Positions 1 to 7,561 of a stretch of 35,450 bases of DNA are shown here, in pieces (position 1 is the first letter of the stretch; each line of letters opens with the position of its first letter). The position numbers and the translations under genes were made by a program. The notes beneath the pieces are model-generated. The model ran no database searches and had not been told where the DNA came from. It worked only from the letters and a program-made list of their open reading frames with translations. The DNA comes from Nostoc sp. WHI (lineage in GTDB: Bacteria; Cyanobacteriota; Cyanobacteriia; Cyanobacteriales; Nostocaceae): contig NZ_WBKM01000134.1 of NCBI RefSeq assembly GCF_015714725.1, positions 1 through 35,450 on the forward strand, written 5' to 3'.

Positions 1-458
1 CGCCGAAATAGCTTTTGAGTACGCCGAAATAGCTTTTGAGTACGCCGAAATAGCTTTTGAGTACGCCGAAATAGCTTTTGAGTACGCCGAAATAGCTTTT
101 GAGTACGCCGAAATAGCTTTTGAGTACGCCGAAATAGCTTTTGAGTACGCCGAAATAGCTTTTGAGTACGCCGAAATAGCTTTTGAGTACGCCGAAATAG
201 CTTTTGAGTACGCCGAAATAGCTTTTGAGTACGCCGAAATAGCTTTTGAGTACGCCGAAATAGCTTTTGAGTACGCCGAAATAGCTTTTGAGTACGCCGA
301 AATAGCTTTTGAGTACGCCGAAATAGCTTTTGAGTACGCCGAAATAGCTTTTGAGTACGCCGAAATAGCTTTTGAGTACGCCGAAATAGCTTTTGAGTAC
401 GCCGAAATAGCTTTTGAGTACGCCGAAATAGCTTTTGAGTACGCCGAAATAGCTTTTG
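1..458. repeat. 21-bp perfect tandem repeat array, about 21.8 copies, truncated by window edge
   Basis: A 21-bp unit starting CGCCGAAATAGC and ending TTTTGAGTA repeats without a visible mismatch from base 1. There are 21 full copies to 441, then a 17-base partial copy that runs into a HIP1-like GCGATCGCC. The true length is unknown because the array continues past the left edge. The unit is a multiple of three, so frames stay constant: one forward frame (heptapeptide AEIAFEY) and all three reverse frames have no stop inside the array. Perfect identity suggests recent slippage or recombination. Confidence 0.98.
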
Positions 459-580
459 CGATCGCCCTCACTCATGACTTCGCTCATTTTAAAAGAACAA
501 GAGGAATTAATGCCCTGAGCGATCGCCACATAGAAATTTTTTTGAATTTTTGGAATAATTTCCCAAATCTCTTAAAATGA
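2..580 (+). other. Open frame through the 21-bp array (start not in window); coding status uncertain
   Basis: Forward frame 2 is open from base 2 to a TGA at 578-580. It reads the heptapeptide AEIAFEY over and over, then a non-repetitive tail of about 40 residues that includes ALTHDFAHFKRT and ends NFPNLLK. No start codon is visible because the frame enters from outside the window. It stops 27 bases before the permease gene at 608. The repeat itself cannot create a stop in this frame, so openness there is not evidence of coding; only the roughly 120-base tail being open is mildly suggestive. It could be the end of a real repeat protein or simply non-coding DNA. Confidence 0.3.
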
Positions 581-607
581 GCGGACAGATAGTCTTAACT
601 ATTTAAT

Positions 608-1741
608 ATGGTTGAATATCTCATTTTCTTAGCAATTTCTACAGCAATCTTTGCCTTATTCGCACTAGGACTTAATTTGCAATGGGGTTTTACCGGGTTA
701 ATTAACTTTGGTCATGTTGCTTTCATGACCCTTGGAGCATATACAACGGTATTGTTAAGCTTAAAGGGCGTTCCCCTACTGATATCAGCATTAGCTGGAG
801 CAATTGTCGCCGCCTTGTTGGGTTTGGTAATTGGTTTTGCAACTCTCCGCTTGCGAGAAGATTATCTGTCAATTGTCACTATTGGTACGGGGGAACTAAT
901 TCGTTTGGTGGTAAATAATCAGGAATTACCTGTAGGTAACACCTGGATTTCTGGGGCGTTTGGCGTGCAAAGTTATCCCATACCCCTATCCACAGAGCCG
1001 AATTTATTTTTTAGATTTGTGATGATTGGACTGTTGACGCTGCTAGCTGCTGTAACTTTTTTTACGTTATGGCGATGGATTCGCATTACCCAAATATCTC
1101 GGACTACTGATTTAAACCAAAGAAGAACTAGCAAACAAGAATTTGCATCGCGGTTGGGTGTGGGAATTGTGTTAGCAGTTTTGGCAGCAGCGATTTATAT
1201 TTCTGGGGTAATGGGACTGTATAATTACAACCCAAAAGCAAGTTTAATGCTGGTGTTGCTGTTAGTTTTAGCATTTGTCTACTGGCGGTTAGAAATTTTG
1301 GTGCGATCGCCTTGGGGTAGAATTCTCAAAGCGATCCGTGAAGATGAAGAAATTCCCAAGGCGCTAGGAAAAAATGTCTTTTGGTATAAATTACAATCTC
1401 TCATGCTTGGGGGTGCGATCGCTGGGATTGCTGGTGCTTTCTTCGCTTGGCAACTGGGCGCTATTTACCCCGATAATTTTCAACCACAACTAACATTTGA
1501 TACTTGGATCATGGTGATTTTAGGCGGTTCTGGTAATAATGTCGGCACAATTTTAGGCGCAGTAATTTTCTTTGCTTACGATGCGCTGACGCGAGAAGTC
1601 TTACCCAGAATCGTCCCCCTTGATGAAGCACGTTTGGGTGCATTTCGGATCATGGTAATCGGACTAATTTTGATGATACTGATGATTTGGCGACCTCAAG
1701 GCATTCTAGGGAAAAAGGAGGAACTCACTCTTGGTAAATAA
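608..1741 (+). CDS. livM: Branched-chain/neutral amino acid ABC transporter permease (LivM/NatC-like)
   Basis: This 377-aa inner-membrane protein looks like the LivM-type permease of an amino acid ABC importer; in heterocystous cyanobacteria the equivalent Nat system takes up neutral amino acids. The sequence is strongly hydrophobic with about eight to ten membrane segments. The N-terminal pattern GLNLQWGFTGLINFGHVAFM and the cytoplasmic loop REDEEIPKALGKNVFWYKL (around residues 243-262) are typical of LivM; that loop contacts the ATPase. The insert at residues 155-185 is hydrophilic and longer than in many LivM proteins, as is common in cyanobacteria. The 3' end overlaps the ATPase gene by 11 bases, so the two are co-translated. 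No LivH-type permease, LivF-type ATPase or periplasmic binding protein is in the window; in Nostoc relatives these are often encoded elsewhere. Confidence 0.92.
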   Translation: MVEYLIFLAISTAIFALFALGLNLQWGFTGLINFGHVAFMTLGAYTTVLLSLKGVPLLISALAGAIVAALLGLVIGFATLRLREDYLSIVTIGTGELIRLVVNNQELPVGNTWISGAFGVQSYPIPLSTEPNLFFRFVMIGLLTLLAAVTFFTLWRWIRITQISRTTDLNQRRTSKQEFASRLGVGIVLAVLAAAIYISGVMGLYNYNPKASLMLVLLLVLAFVYWRLEILVRSPWGRILKAIREDEEIPKALGKNVFWYKLQSLMLGGAIAGIAGAFFAWQLGAIYPDNFQPQLTFDTWIMVILGGSGNNVGTILGAVIFFAYDALTREVLPRIVPLDEARLGAFRIMVIGLILMILMIWRPQGILGKKEELTLGK

Positions 1742-2513
1742 CCAGTCATCGCCACTTCCCCTTTTGGTAGCCACTGGACTTTCTAAAAGCTTTGGTGGTG
1801 TCAAAGCAGTTAATGAGGCAAAAATCGAAGTTGCTAAAGGCAGCATCACCGGCTTGATTGGCCCCAATGGTGCTGGTAAAACTACTTTATTTAACTTACT
1901 CTCGAACTTTATCCGCCCAGATAAAGGACGAGTGATTTTTGACGGCGAACCGATTCACAACTTGCAACCATATCAAATTGCCCAACAGGGAGTAATACGC
2001 ACCTTTCAAGTTGCACGGACTCTTTCGCGGTTGTCGGTGTTAGAAAATATGCTGCTGGCGGCACAAAAACAAACGGGTGAGAACTTTTGGCAGGTGCAGT
2101 TACAACCGCAGGTTGTGGCTAAGGAAGAAAAGCAACTCCAAGAACGAGCAATGTTTCTATTAGAATCAGTGGGTTTAGCAAAAAAAGCACACGATTATGC
2201 TGGTGGTTTGTCTGGTGGACAACGCAAGTTGTTAGAAATGGGACGGGCGCTGATGACTAATCCCAAGTTAATTTTGTTAGATGAACCTGCTGCTGGGGTG
2301 AATCCCAAACTAATTGATGATATTTGCGATCGCATTATCACTTGGAACCGTCAAGATGGGATGACCTTTCTGATTATTGAACACAATATGGATGTGATTA
2401 TGTCCTTGTGCGATCGCGTTTGGGTACTTGCCGAAGGGCAGAATTTAGCTGACGGTACACCCGCCGAAATTCAAAGTAATGCCAAAGTTCTAGAAGCTTA
2501 TTTGGGCAAATAA
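1731..2513 (+). CDS. livG: Branched-chain/neutral amino acid ABC transporter ATPase (LivG/NatA-like)
   Basis: This 260-aa cytoplasmic ATPase powers the LivM-like permease encoded just upstream. Visible motifs are Walker A GPNGAGKT (44-51), Q-loop Q93, the ABC signature LSGGQ (160-164), Walker B LILLDEP (180-186) and H-loop H218 in IIEHNMDVI. The LivG-typical stretch GGVKAVNEA lies near the N-terminus and the EAYLGK ending is also family-like. The start is TTG at 1731, inside the end of livM; it is supported by a strong Shine-Dalgarno AGGAGG at 1716-1721, nine bases upstream. Length matches the family. Part of this gene (codons about 177-223) recurs as a damaged copy at 3619-3741. Confidence 0.93.
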   Translation: MVNNQSSPLPLLVATGLSKSFGGVKAVNEAKIEVAKGSITGLIGPNGAGKTTLFNLLSNFIRPDKGRVIFDGEPIHNLQPYQIAQQGVIRTFQVARTLSRLSVLENMLLAAQKQTGENFWQVQLQPQVVAKEEKQLQERAMFLLESVGLAKKAHDYAGGLSGGQRKLLEMGRALMTNPKLILLDEPAAGVNPKLIDDICDRIITWNRQDGMTFLIIEHNMDVIMSLCDRVWVLAEGQNLADGTPAEIQSNAKVLEAYLGK

Positions 2514-2561
2514 ACTTATATTAAATGCCCAAATAATCTTGGGTAAAAGGCAAATTAGTAT

Positions 2562-2627
2562 ATGCCCAAGAAAATTAGAGAATTAAATAAGATAGAAGCA
2601 GAGGAAAAGCAGGAACCAGAAGCATGA
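2562..2627 (+). pseudogene. Probable hicA toxin remnant, internally deleted, 21 codons
   Basis: A 21-codon frame starts ATG at 2562 and reads MPKKIREL followed directly by a charged tail ending EEKQEPEA. It stops at TGA 2625-2627, overlapping the hicB ATG as ATGA. From memory of the family, cyanobacterial HicA/YcfA-like toxins begin MPKKIREL and end in a similar Glu/Lys-rich tail, with a dsRBD-like fold and a catalytic His between. Here the middle of roughly 50 residues is absent. The retained start, stop and overlap with the antitoxin suggest an in-frame deletion that removed toxin activity. Identification of the two ends as HicA is inference from family knowledge; a chance leader peptide is the alternative. 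Confidence 0.6.
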
Positions 2628-2848
2628 AATATACAATATTAATTCAGTGGTCAAATGAAGATGAATGTTATGTAGTTTCATTACCTGATTTCCCAGATGT
2701 TATGCAGCCTTGTACTCATGGAGAAACTTATGAGGATGCTTTGAAAAATGCTCAGGAAGTTTTAGAAATATTAATCGAATCGTACTTAGAAAATGGCCAG
2801 CCTTTACCAGATCCACAAACATTAGGTAAGTCTTTAAAAGTGGCTTAA
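2624..2848 (+). CDS. HicB-family antitoxin (type II toxin-antitoxin), apparently without an intact toxin
   Basis: This 74-aa protein matches the HicB/UPF0150 fold. It opens MKYTILIQWSNEDECYVVSLPDFP, has the conserved glycine segment (THGETYEDALKNAQEVLE) and ends in the usual GQPLPDP segment. HicB proteins bind and neutralise the HicA mRNA interferase and often repress their own operon. There is no added C-terminal DNA-binding domain, which is normal for the short cyanobacterial forms. The start overlaps the end of the hicA-like remnant by ATGA, so translation was probably coupled. With no full HicA adjacent, it may be a solitary antitoxin acting on other HicA proteins in the genome, or a leftover. 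Confidence 0.85.
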   Translation: MKYTILIQWSNEDECYVVSLPDFPDVMQPCTHGETYEDALKNAQEVLEILIESYLENGQPLPDPQTLGKSLKVA

Positions 2849-3013
2849 TTGCCACCTGTAACGGACAAGAAGGTATGACGTTTCTGTGACTTATGTTATT
2901 TGTGCGATCGCATTTGAGCTTAGGTTTGAGAGAAAGTCGCACATGGCGTCAAATTTTCGGAAATTTTGCTCGTGTTAAAATCAAAGTTGACATCCTAGCG
3001 GAAAAAGCTTTTT

Positions 3014-3589
3014 ATGTCAATGATGACAATTAAAGATTTAGAGCAAGTTCAAACCGCTTTTACCGAAGCAGGTTTAGATTACCAGCTGGAACTGGAAAAT
3101 GGGAAAATTTCAGTTATGGGCCCATCAGATATCGTATCCAGCGAAATTAGTAGTCGTTTCATCGCTTTCCTGTTTGCTTGGGTAAATCCTCGTCGCTGGG
3201 GAAGAGTGTTTGATTCCGCAGGCGGTTTCATCATGCCAGATACAAACCTCAAAGCGCCTGATGTTTCCTTTGTTCGCGCTTCCCGACTTCTCCAAAGTCC
3301 TCGTTACTTTGGCGAACTTGTCCCTGACTTGGTGGTAGAAATTAAATCTCAAAGCGATAAAATTAAACTTATAGTAAGTAAAATTATTAAATTTATAGAA
3401 CTGGGAGCAATCGTCGGGATTCTGATTGATCCTGATGAAGAAACAGTGACAATTTATCGCTCTACAGGGGAACCAACAGTTTTAGAGAATGGCGAGATTT
3501 TAACTGTACCAGAACTTTTTCCCGGTTGGGAATTGCCCATTACTGAATTGTGGCCTCCGATTTTTACCGAGGAAGAAACACAAATTTAG
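3014..3589 (+). CDS. Uma2 family (DUF820) endonuclease-like protein
   Basis: This 191-aa protein has the Uma2 layout, a PD-(D/E)XK nuclease-like fold greatly expanded in cyanobacteria and of unknown cellular role. Visible landmarks are the N-terminal LELENGKISVMGPS, the core APDVSFVRASRL, and the putative catalytic stretch VPDLVVEIKS (around residues 103-112) giving Asp, Glu and Lys. The C-terminal part has the usual IDPDEETVTIYR and LFPGWELPI. Length is typical. The ATG at 3014 is followed by two more in-frame ATGs (3020, 3023) and there is no clear Shine-Dalgarno, so the exact start is uncertain. It lies between the hicB gene and the livG fragment, in a patch that looks like an accessory insertion. 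Confidence 0.85.
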   Translation: MSMMTIKDLEQVQTAFTEAGLDYQLELENGKISVMGPSDIVSSEISSRFIAFLFAWVNPRRWGRVFDSAGGFIMPDTNLKAPDVSFVRASRLLQSPRYFGELVPDLVVEIKSQSDKIKLIVSKIIKFIELGAIVGILIDPDEETVTIYRSTGEPTVLENGEILTVPELFPGWELPITELWPPIFTEEETQI

Positions 3590-3618
3590 TAAAGAATTTT
3601 AGTAGCTACTCGCTAAAC

Positions 3619-3741
3619 AATCCCAAGTTAATTTTGTTGGATGAATCCAAGGCTAATTGATGATATTTGCGATCGCATTATTACTTGGAACCGTCAAGAC
3701 GGGATGACCTTTCTGATTATTGAACACAATATGGATGTGAT
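3619..3741 (+). pseudogene. Fragment of livG (decayed partial duplicate)
   Basis: These 123 bases align with 2259-2398 of livG (codons about 177-223, from before Walker B to just past the H-loop). I count six substitutions, about 95% identity. A 17-base stretch of the original, starting CCTGCTGCTGG, is missing; in livG it is flanked by TGAA direct repeats, which fits slippage. The deletion breaks the frame and removes the end of Walker B. The fragment abuts the 3' end of the HIT gene. It is not functional as an ATPase. Confidence 0.93.
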
Positions 3742-3751
3742 AAAGTTGGTA

Positions 3752-4225
3752 TTATACTGGGAAAGCTTGTTTAAATTCTTGGCTTACTTCTGCCGCGATT
3801 TCTGCTGCTTCTGTATCGCTTACCCACTTGCCTAAACCTAGCTGATTGAGTAACTTTTTTATACGTAGATAAATTAACAGTTCGAGATTTCCTACAGGCA
3901 TAGCTGATGAACGAGGAATAACGTGGAAGTGGATATGCTTAACTTGTTCTCCCCACGAACAAACATGAATCTTAGCTGGTTTAACTACTTGTGAAAGTGC
4001 TAAACAAGTGTTCTGAATAATTCCACCTAAAGCATTCGCTTCCTCTGGTGTAAGTTCCGCTAAATGTTCACAATGCCGTTTGAGTTTAATAATTAAATAT
4101 CCTGGCAACAGAACAGGATTCAAAGAATGTTCCACAACCCAGTAATTATCTTCATAAATAACTCCACCAGGCGCTTGTACTTTTCCAGCCAGCACACTGC
4201 AAGCAAGGCATCCATCCACTAACAT
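3752..4225 (-). CDS. HIT family protein (histidine triad nucleotide hydrolase/transferase superfamily)
   Basis: This 157-aa cytoplasmic protein carries the histidine triad HIHFHV (His97, His99, His101), the nucleotide-phosphate binding and catalytic motif of HIT hydrolases. Near the N-terminus CLAC (Cys6, Cys9) resembles the CxxC zinc-site half seen in many bacterial HIT proteins. The region YLIIKLKRHCEHLAELTPEE matches the conserved 'rH...l.el' strand-helix segment. Members usually hydrolyse AMP-linked substrates, but the exact substrate cannot be read from sequence. It is convergent with the livG fragment and Uma2 gene. The start ATG is at 4225. About 45 residues after the triad extend the usual core. 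Confidence 0.85.
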   Translation of the reverse strand: MLVDGCLACSVLAGKVQAPGGVIYEDNYWVVEHSLNPVLLPGYLIIKLKRHCEHLAELTPEEANALGGIIQNTCLALSQVVKPAKIHVCSWGEQVKHIHFHVIPRSSAMPVGNLELLIYLRIKKLLNQLGLGKWVSDTEAAEIAAEVSQEFKQAFPV

Positions 4226-4255
4226 CTGTCATATCCTTTTAACCTTAATATTTAA

Positions 4256-4356
4256 TATAGCAATCCGATTTGAGATTGGAACAGAGAAAATTTGGAAGGA
4301 CTATGAATCAGGCATCCTACCAACGTACTATTTACAACTTATTTAGGATTGCTATA
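4256..4356. mobile_element. MITE-like element with TATAGCAATCC inverted ends
   Basis: TATAGCAATCC at 4256-4266 is matched exactly by its reverse complement GGATTGCTATA at 4346-4356. The about 101-bp unit has no coding capacity. Similar short elements with this terminal sequence are, from memory, frequent in Nostocales genomes. It sits just upstream of the HIT gene start. Confidence 0.7.
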
Positions 4357-4441
4357 GTACATAATTAACATTAGTAGTTCACAACTTCTATCCCACCATC
4401 TAAACTATGAGAAAGCCTAAGAGTGGAGGCGTAGCATTATA

Positions 4442-4567
4442 GTGAACACTCCTAATACCGCATCTAAAAAAGTAGCTCTTCAACAACTGAAGGAAGAACG
4501 CCAACGATATCAAGATTTATTGATACGACTACAAGAACGGGGAATTGACCCAGAACAACTGTTGTGA
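4442..4567 (+). CDS. Small 41-aa coiled-coil-like protein, unknown function
   Basis: A GTG-started frame of 41 codons reads VNTPNTASKKVALQQL, then a charged helical stretch (KEERQRYQDLLIRLQE), then RGIDPEQLL and TGA at 4565. It is below the usual gene-calling length. Support comes from the GGAGG at 4425-4429, 12 bases before GTG; the regular heptad-like Leu/Ile spacing; and an intrinsic terminator 50 bases downstream on the same strand. The tail GIDPEQL resembles the C-terminal coiled coil of many cyanobacterial Uma2 proteins, so it may be a remnant of such a gene or a stand-alone small protein. Function is unknown. Confidence 0.55.
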   Translation: MNTPNTASKKVALQQLKEERQRYQDLLIRLQERGIDPEQLL

Positions 4568-4615
4568 AAATCGAAAAATCTATCTAATTAGACATCTATC
4601 TAATTTAAAAGCTCA

Positions 4616-4654
4616 GATCCCCAACTTCTCACAGAAGCCGGGGATTTTGTTGTT
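4616..4654 (+). terminator. Rho-independent terminator
   Basis: ATCCCC (4617-4622) pairs with GGGGAT (4640-4645), and inside it CTTCT (4625-4629) pairs with AGAAG (4633-4637) around a CAC loop. The hairpin is followed on the plus strand by TTTTGTTGTT. It fits termination of the 41-aa ORF transcript and lies just past the hemA 3' end. Confidence 0.8.
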
Positions 4655-4658
4655 AAAT

Positions 4659-5945
4659 TTAACTAAATTGTTCCTCTGCATCGAGGTTAAATAACATTTG
4701 TAGAGTTTGCATACAGCGCCGTCTAGCTTCCACATCTTGCTGCGATCGCAATTGCACCATCGGATCATGTAAAATTTTATTGACAATTCCCCGTGTTAAT
4801 GCTTCAATCACCTCTTGATGTTTTTCCGCGAATTCCGAACCTAATCTCGACAAAGCTTTTTCTAATTCTTGTTCGCGGATAGTTTCGATTTTATTTCGCA
4901 GACAGCTGATAGTGGTGACAGTTTCTAAACTACGCCACCAAATATCAAAGGCTTCCACTTCTTCCTCTAAAAGCCGCTCTGCTTCCTGTGCAATCTTCCG
5001 GCGGCTTTCGTAGTTTTGCGCTACTACTGCCTTCAAATCATCCACATTAAACGCCTGCACATTTGCCAATTCATTTACATCCGCATGAACATTACGCGGC
5101 ACAGAAATATCAAATAACATCAAAGAGCGCTGAACTTCTAAAACCATTTCCAACTTGGCACGGTCAAGGAGCGGTTCTGTAGCCGAAGTACTTGTAAACA
5201 CTAAATCACTATCGGCAATTACGGTCATCATTTCCGATAGCAAATGAATTTGGATAGGTTGTTGAGGGAACTGGTTCGCTAATTCTTGGGCGCGATCCAA
5301 AGAGCGATTTATAATACTAATCTGCACAGCACCTTTAGAAAGCAGATGTTGCACCAGCAACCGCGACATTTTACCAGCACCCAGAATTACTACTCGGCAA
5401 GCAGCTAAATTTGCCACCTTGATCTGCGCTAATTCCACAGCTGCCGAACTGATAGAGACAGCCCCAGTGCCAATACTAGTTTCCGTGCGAACCCGCTTCC
5501 CAGCTGTCAGCGCTTGTTTAAATAATCGATTCAAAATGGTTTTTATACCGTTATATTGCTGTCCCAATTTGTGAGTAGTCTTCACCTGAGCCAGAATTTG
5601 ACCTTCTCCAAGTACCAGACTATCTAAACCACCCGCTACCCGCATGATATGCATTACTGCATCATCATGCAGCAACATAAACAGATGTTGGCGCAGAGAA
5701 AGCACAGACAATTTGCTGTATTCCGCAAGAAACTGAGTTACTTCTCGGATACCTTGATCTATTTCACTGGTAACAATATATATCTCTAGGCGGTTACAAG
5801 TGCTAAGAATTGCAACTTCGCCAATATGGGGATAGCTGGCCAAATGCGCGATCGCACTTTCAATTTGTGGTTCTGGAATGCTCAGTTTTTCCCGGACTTC
5901 TACTGGGGCTGTTTTATGGCTTAACCCCACCACTGCTATATTCAT
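4659..5945 (-). CDS. hemA: Glutamyl-tRNA reductase
   Basis: This 428-aa enzyme reduces glutamyl-tRNA(Glu) with NADPH to glutamate-1-semialdehyde, the first committed step toward haem, chlorophyll and bilins. The N-terminus [18 protein letters not shown] is diagnostic. The catalytic cysteine is Cys50 in [20 protein letters not shown] is the conserved substrate-domain segment. A Rossmann motif [10 protein letters not shown] lies near residue 185, and the C-terminal helical dimerisation domain follows ([13 protein letters not shown] onward). Length is normal. The start ATG at 5945 is clear. It shares its strand with glpX but is separated from it by 240 bases that contain repeats and a MITE-like element, so its promoter probably lies in or near that gap. 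Confidence 0.98.
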   Translation of the reverse strand: MNIAVVGLSHKTAPVEVREKLSIPEPQIESAIAHLASYPHIGEVAILSTCNRLEIYIVTSEIDQGIREVTQFLAEYSKLSVLSLRQHLFMLLHDDAVMHIMRVAGGLDSLVLGEGQILAQVKTTHKLGQQYNGIKTILNRLFKQALTAGKRVRTETSIGTGAVSISSAAVELAQIKVANLAACRVVILGAGKMSRLLVQHLLSKGAVQISIINRSLDRAQELANQFPQQPIQIHLLSEMMTVIADSDLVFTSTSATEPLLDRAKLEMVLEVQRSLMLFDISVPRNVHADVNELANVQAFNVDDLKAVVAQNYESRRKIAQEAERLLEEEVEAFDIWWRSLETVTTISCLRNKIETIREQELEKALSRLGSEFAEKHQEVIEALTRGIVNKILHDPMVQLRSQQDVEARRRCMQTLQMLFNLDAEEQFS

Positions 5946-6063
5946 TTGCTAAATTATAGTTACTAGTTGGTAGTTGAAAATAAGGTATTGAGTGAGAATA
6001 GGGAATGGGGAATTTTTGTTTATTGGTTGGTAGATTTTCCTCAGCAACAAACAACAATTAATC

Positions 6064-6088
6064 ACTAACTACTAACTACTAACTACTA
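6064..6088. repeat. Heptamer tandem repeat (ACTAACT, 3.6 copies)
   Basis: Three exact ACTAACT units and a partial fourth lie between hemA and glpX. Tandem heptamers of this kind (STRR) are characteristic of heterocystous cyanobacteria. Confidence 0.85.
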
Positions 6089-6089
6089 T

Positions 6090-6157
6090 AGGGACGAAGC
6101 ATTTTGGTGATTATTTTTCAGTTTTATAGAAATATCTCTTTCCAAATGCTTCGCCCT
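6090..6157. mobile_element. MITE-like element with AGGGNGAAGCATTT inverted ends
   Basis: AGGGACGAAGCATTTTGG near 6090 is mirrored by CCAAATGCTTCGCCCT ending at 6157, with one internal substitution and one extra T. The about 68-bp unit has an AT-rich core, no coding capacity and TA-containing flanks. It lies in the hemA upstream region, between hemA and glpX. Confidence 0.65.
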
Positions 6158-6185
6158 ACTTTTACCATTCCCCATTCCCTAAAAA

Positions 6186-7223
6186 TTATTTCAGTTGGAG
6201 AGTCTTCGGTTCATTAAACATGTGAATTGTATCAACAAATCGAGCAGTTTTCGACTGGTTGGAAATTACCAAGCTTTCAGTTCTCGCCCCGCCCTTGAAG
6301 AAACGCACGCCTTCCATGAGATTACCAGTGGTAATGCCGCAACCAGCGAACAGAATAGTTTTACCAGATGCCAGTTCATGAGCATCATAGACCTTATCGG
6401 GGTCATTGATATTCATAGACTTCAGACGATCGATGTTAGCTTGTTTGCTTTCTCCAATCAGACCTGTTTTTACGACTTCTGGATCGTAGATCAGTTGACC
6501 TTGGAAGTGTCCACCCATAGCACGCATTGCGGCTGCGGAGATTACACCTTCAGGAGCAGCACCGATACCCATCAGCGCGTGGATATCAGTTCCCGCAAAA
6601 CCGCAGGATATAGCTGCACCCACATCACCATCTGAAATTAGTTGTACTCTAGCTCCAGCCTCACGGATTTCTTTAATTAAATCGTTGTGGCGTTCACGCT
6701 TCATGACTACAATCACAAGCTCTTCGATAGAGCGCTCTAGACACTCAGCGAGAATCTTGAGATTGTCTGTTGCTGACTTGTTGATGTCTACCTTGCCCTT
6801 AGCTGCGGGAGGTGCTGCTAACTTCTTCATGTAAAAATCAGGAGCAGCAAATAATCCGCCCTTTTCAGAAATTGCCAAGACAGCCATCGAACCAGGTTGC
6901 CCGTATGCTACCAAGTTTGTACCTTCACAGGGATCAACGGCGATATCAATTTCAATTAGTTCATCAGGGTTACAGAAATTTTGGGCATCTGGTTGGGTAC
7001 AGATACCAACTTCTTCCCCGATATAAAGCATAGGAGCATCATCGCGTTCGCCTTCCCCGATAACGATCCGACCCCGCATATGGATTTTATTCATCCGCTC
7101 CCGCATCGCTTCCACAGCTACCTGGTCAGCAATGTTTTTTTCGCCTTTGCCCATCCACTTTGCGGATGCGATCGCAGCTTGCTCGACTACCTCAATAATC
7201 TCTAACCCAAGTGTATTTTCCAC
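6186..7223 (-). CDS. glpX: Class II fructose-1,6-/sedoheptulose-1,7-bisphosphatase (F/SBPase)
   Basis: This 345-aa GlpX-type phosphatase dephosphorylates fructose-1,6-bisphosphate and, in cyanobacteria, sedoheptulose-1,7-bisphosphate in the Calvin cycle. Visible landmarks are the N-terminal [39 protein letters not shown], the metal-site stretch [14 protein letters not shown], and [11 protein letters not shown] followed by [14 protein letters not shown]. Length equals the cyanobacterial bifunctional enzyme. The start codon is GTG at 7223. In cyanobacteria this enzyme is redox- and AMP-regulated; that is family knowledge, not visible here. It lies upstream of hemA on the same strand but with a 240-base gap. 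Confidence 0.97.
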   Translation of the reverse strand: MENTLGLEIIEVVEQAAIASAKWMGKGEKNIADQVAVEAMRERMNKIHMRGRIVIGEGERDDAPMLYIGEEVGICTQPDAQNFCNPDELIEIDIAVDPCEGTNLVAYGQPGSMAVLAISEKGGLFAAPDFYMKKLAAPPAAKGKVDINKSATDNLKILAECLERSIEELVIVVMKRERHNDLIKEIREAGARVQLISDGDVGAAISCGFAGTDIHALMGIGAAPEGVISAAAMRAMGGHFQGQLIYDPEVVKTGLIGESKQANIDRLKSMNINDPDKVYDAHELASGKTILFAGCGITTGNLMEGVRFFKGGARTESLVISNQSKTARFVDTIHMFNEPKTLQLK

Positions 7224-7561
7224 AGAGTCTGCCCTCTCAACTGCTTGAATTTCCGTCGTTTTATCTGGCTATTTCAGTCTTCAAGTCTACCAAAGGGCGG
7301 ATACACGTGGAAGAAAGTTAAGTTTTACTGCTGACTGGTTAGAAAAGTGCCAATTATGACCTTTTTTTTTGATCATACTACTCCAGCATAAACTGGACTT
7401 ACGCAAAATCCTGAAAATAAGCCTTGAAAACTATACCTGTTATTTTGACTTACTGGAACCATTTAGAGAGTTTCTAAAAGTGGGTTCCAGCCCCAATGCG
7501 GTAAGCAATGCCAGCAATGATCTAGGCTAGAGACATAGTTATAACCTTGCTTAAGATCAAT
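7224..7561. other. Intergenic region between divergent glpX and grxC, with a long hairpin
   Basis: This 338-base gap must hold promoters for both divergent genes. A T-run (TTTTTTTTTT near 7361) and a segment ACTTACGCAAAATCCTG, similar to ends of Nostoc repeats, are present. The strongest feature is the inverted repeat at 7453-7490, listed separately. Confidence 0.7.
7453..7490 (+). promoter_or_regulatory. Long hairpin in the grxC leader
   Basis: CTGGAACC (7453-7460) pairs with GGTTCCAG (7483-7490), and inside it TTTAGA (7462-7467) pairs with TCTAAA (7473-7478) around a five-base loop. No T-run follows, so it is not a standard terminator. It ends 71 bases before the grxC ATG; it may be a leader structure or part of a repeat element. 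Confidence 0.5.

Noticed and set aside
1..458. CRISPR array
   Set aside because: The 21-bp units are contiguous with no spacers.
2528..2543. CCCAA/TTGGG hairpin after livG as a terminator
   Set aside because: Only five base pairs and no T-run; too weak to call.
6195..6635. 146-codon plus-strand frame opposite glpX
   Set aside because: glpX is clearly a conserved enzyme on the other strand; this frame has no family character.
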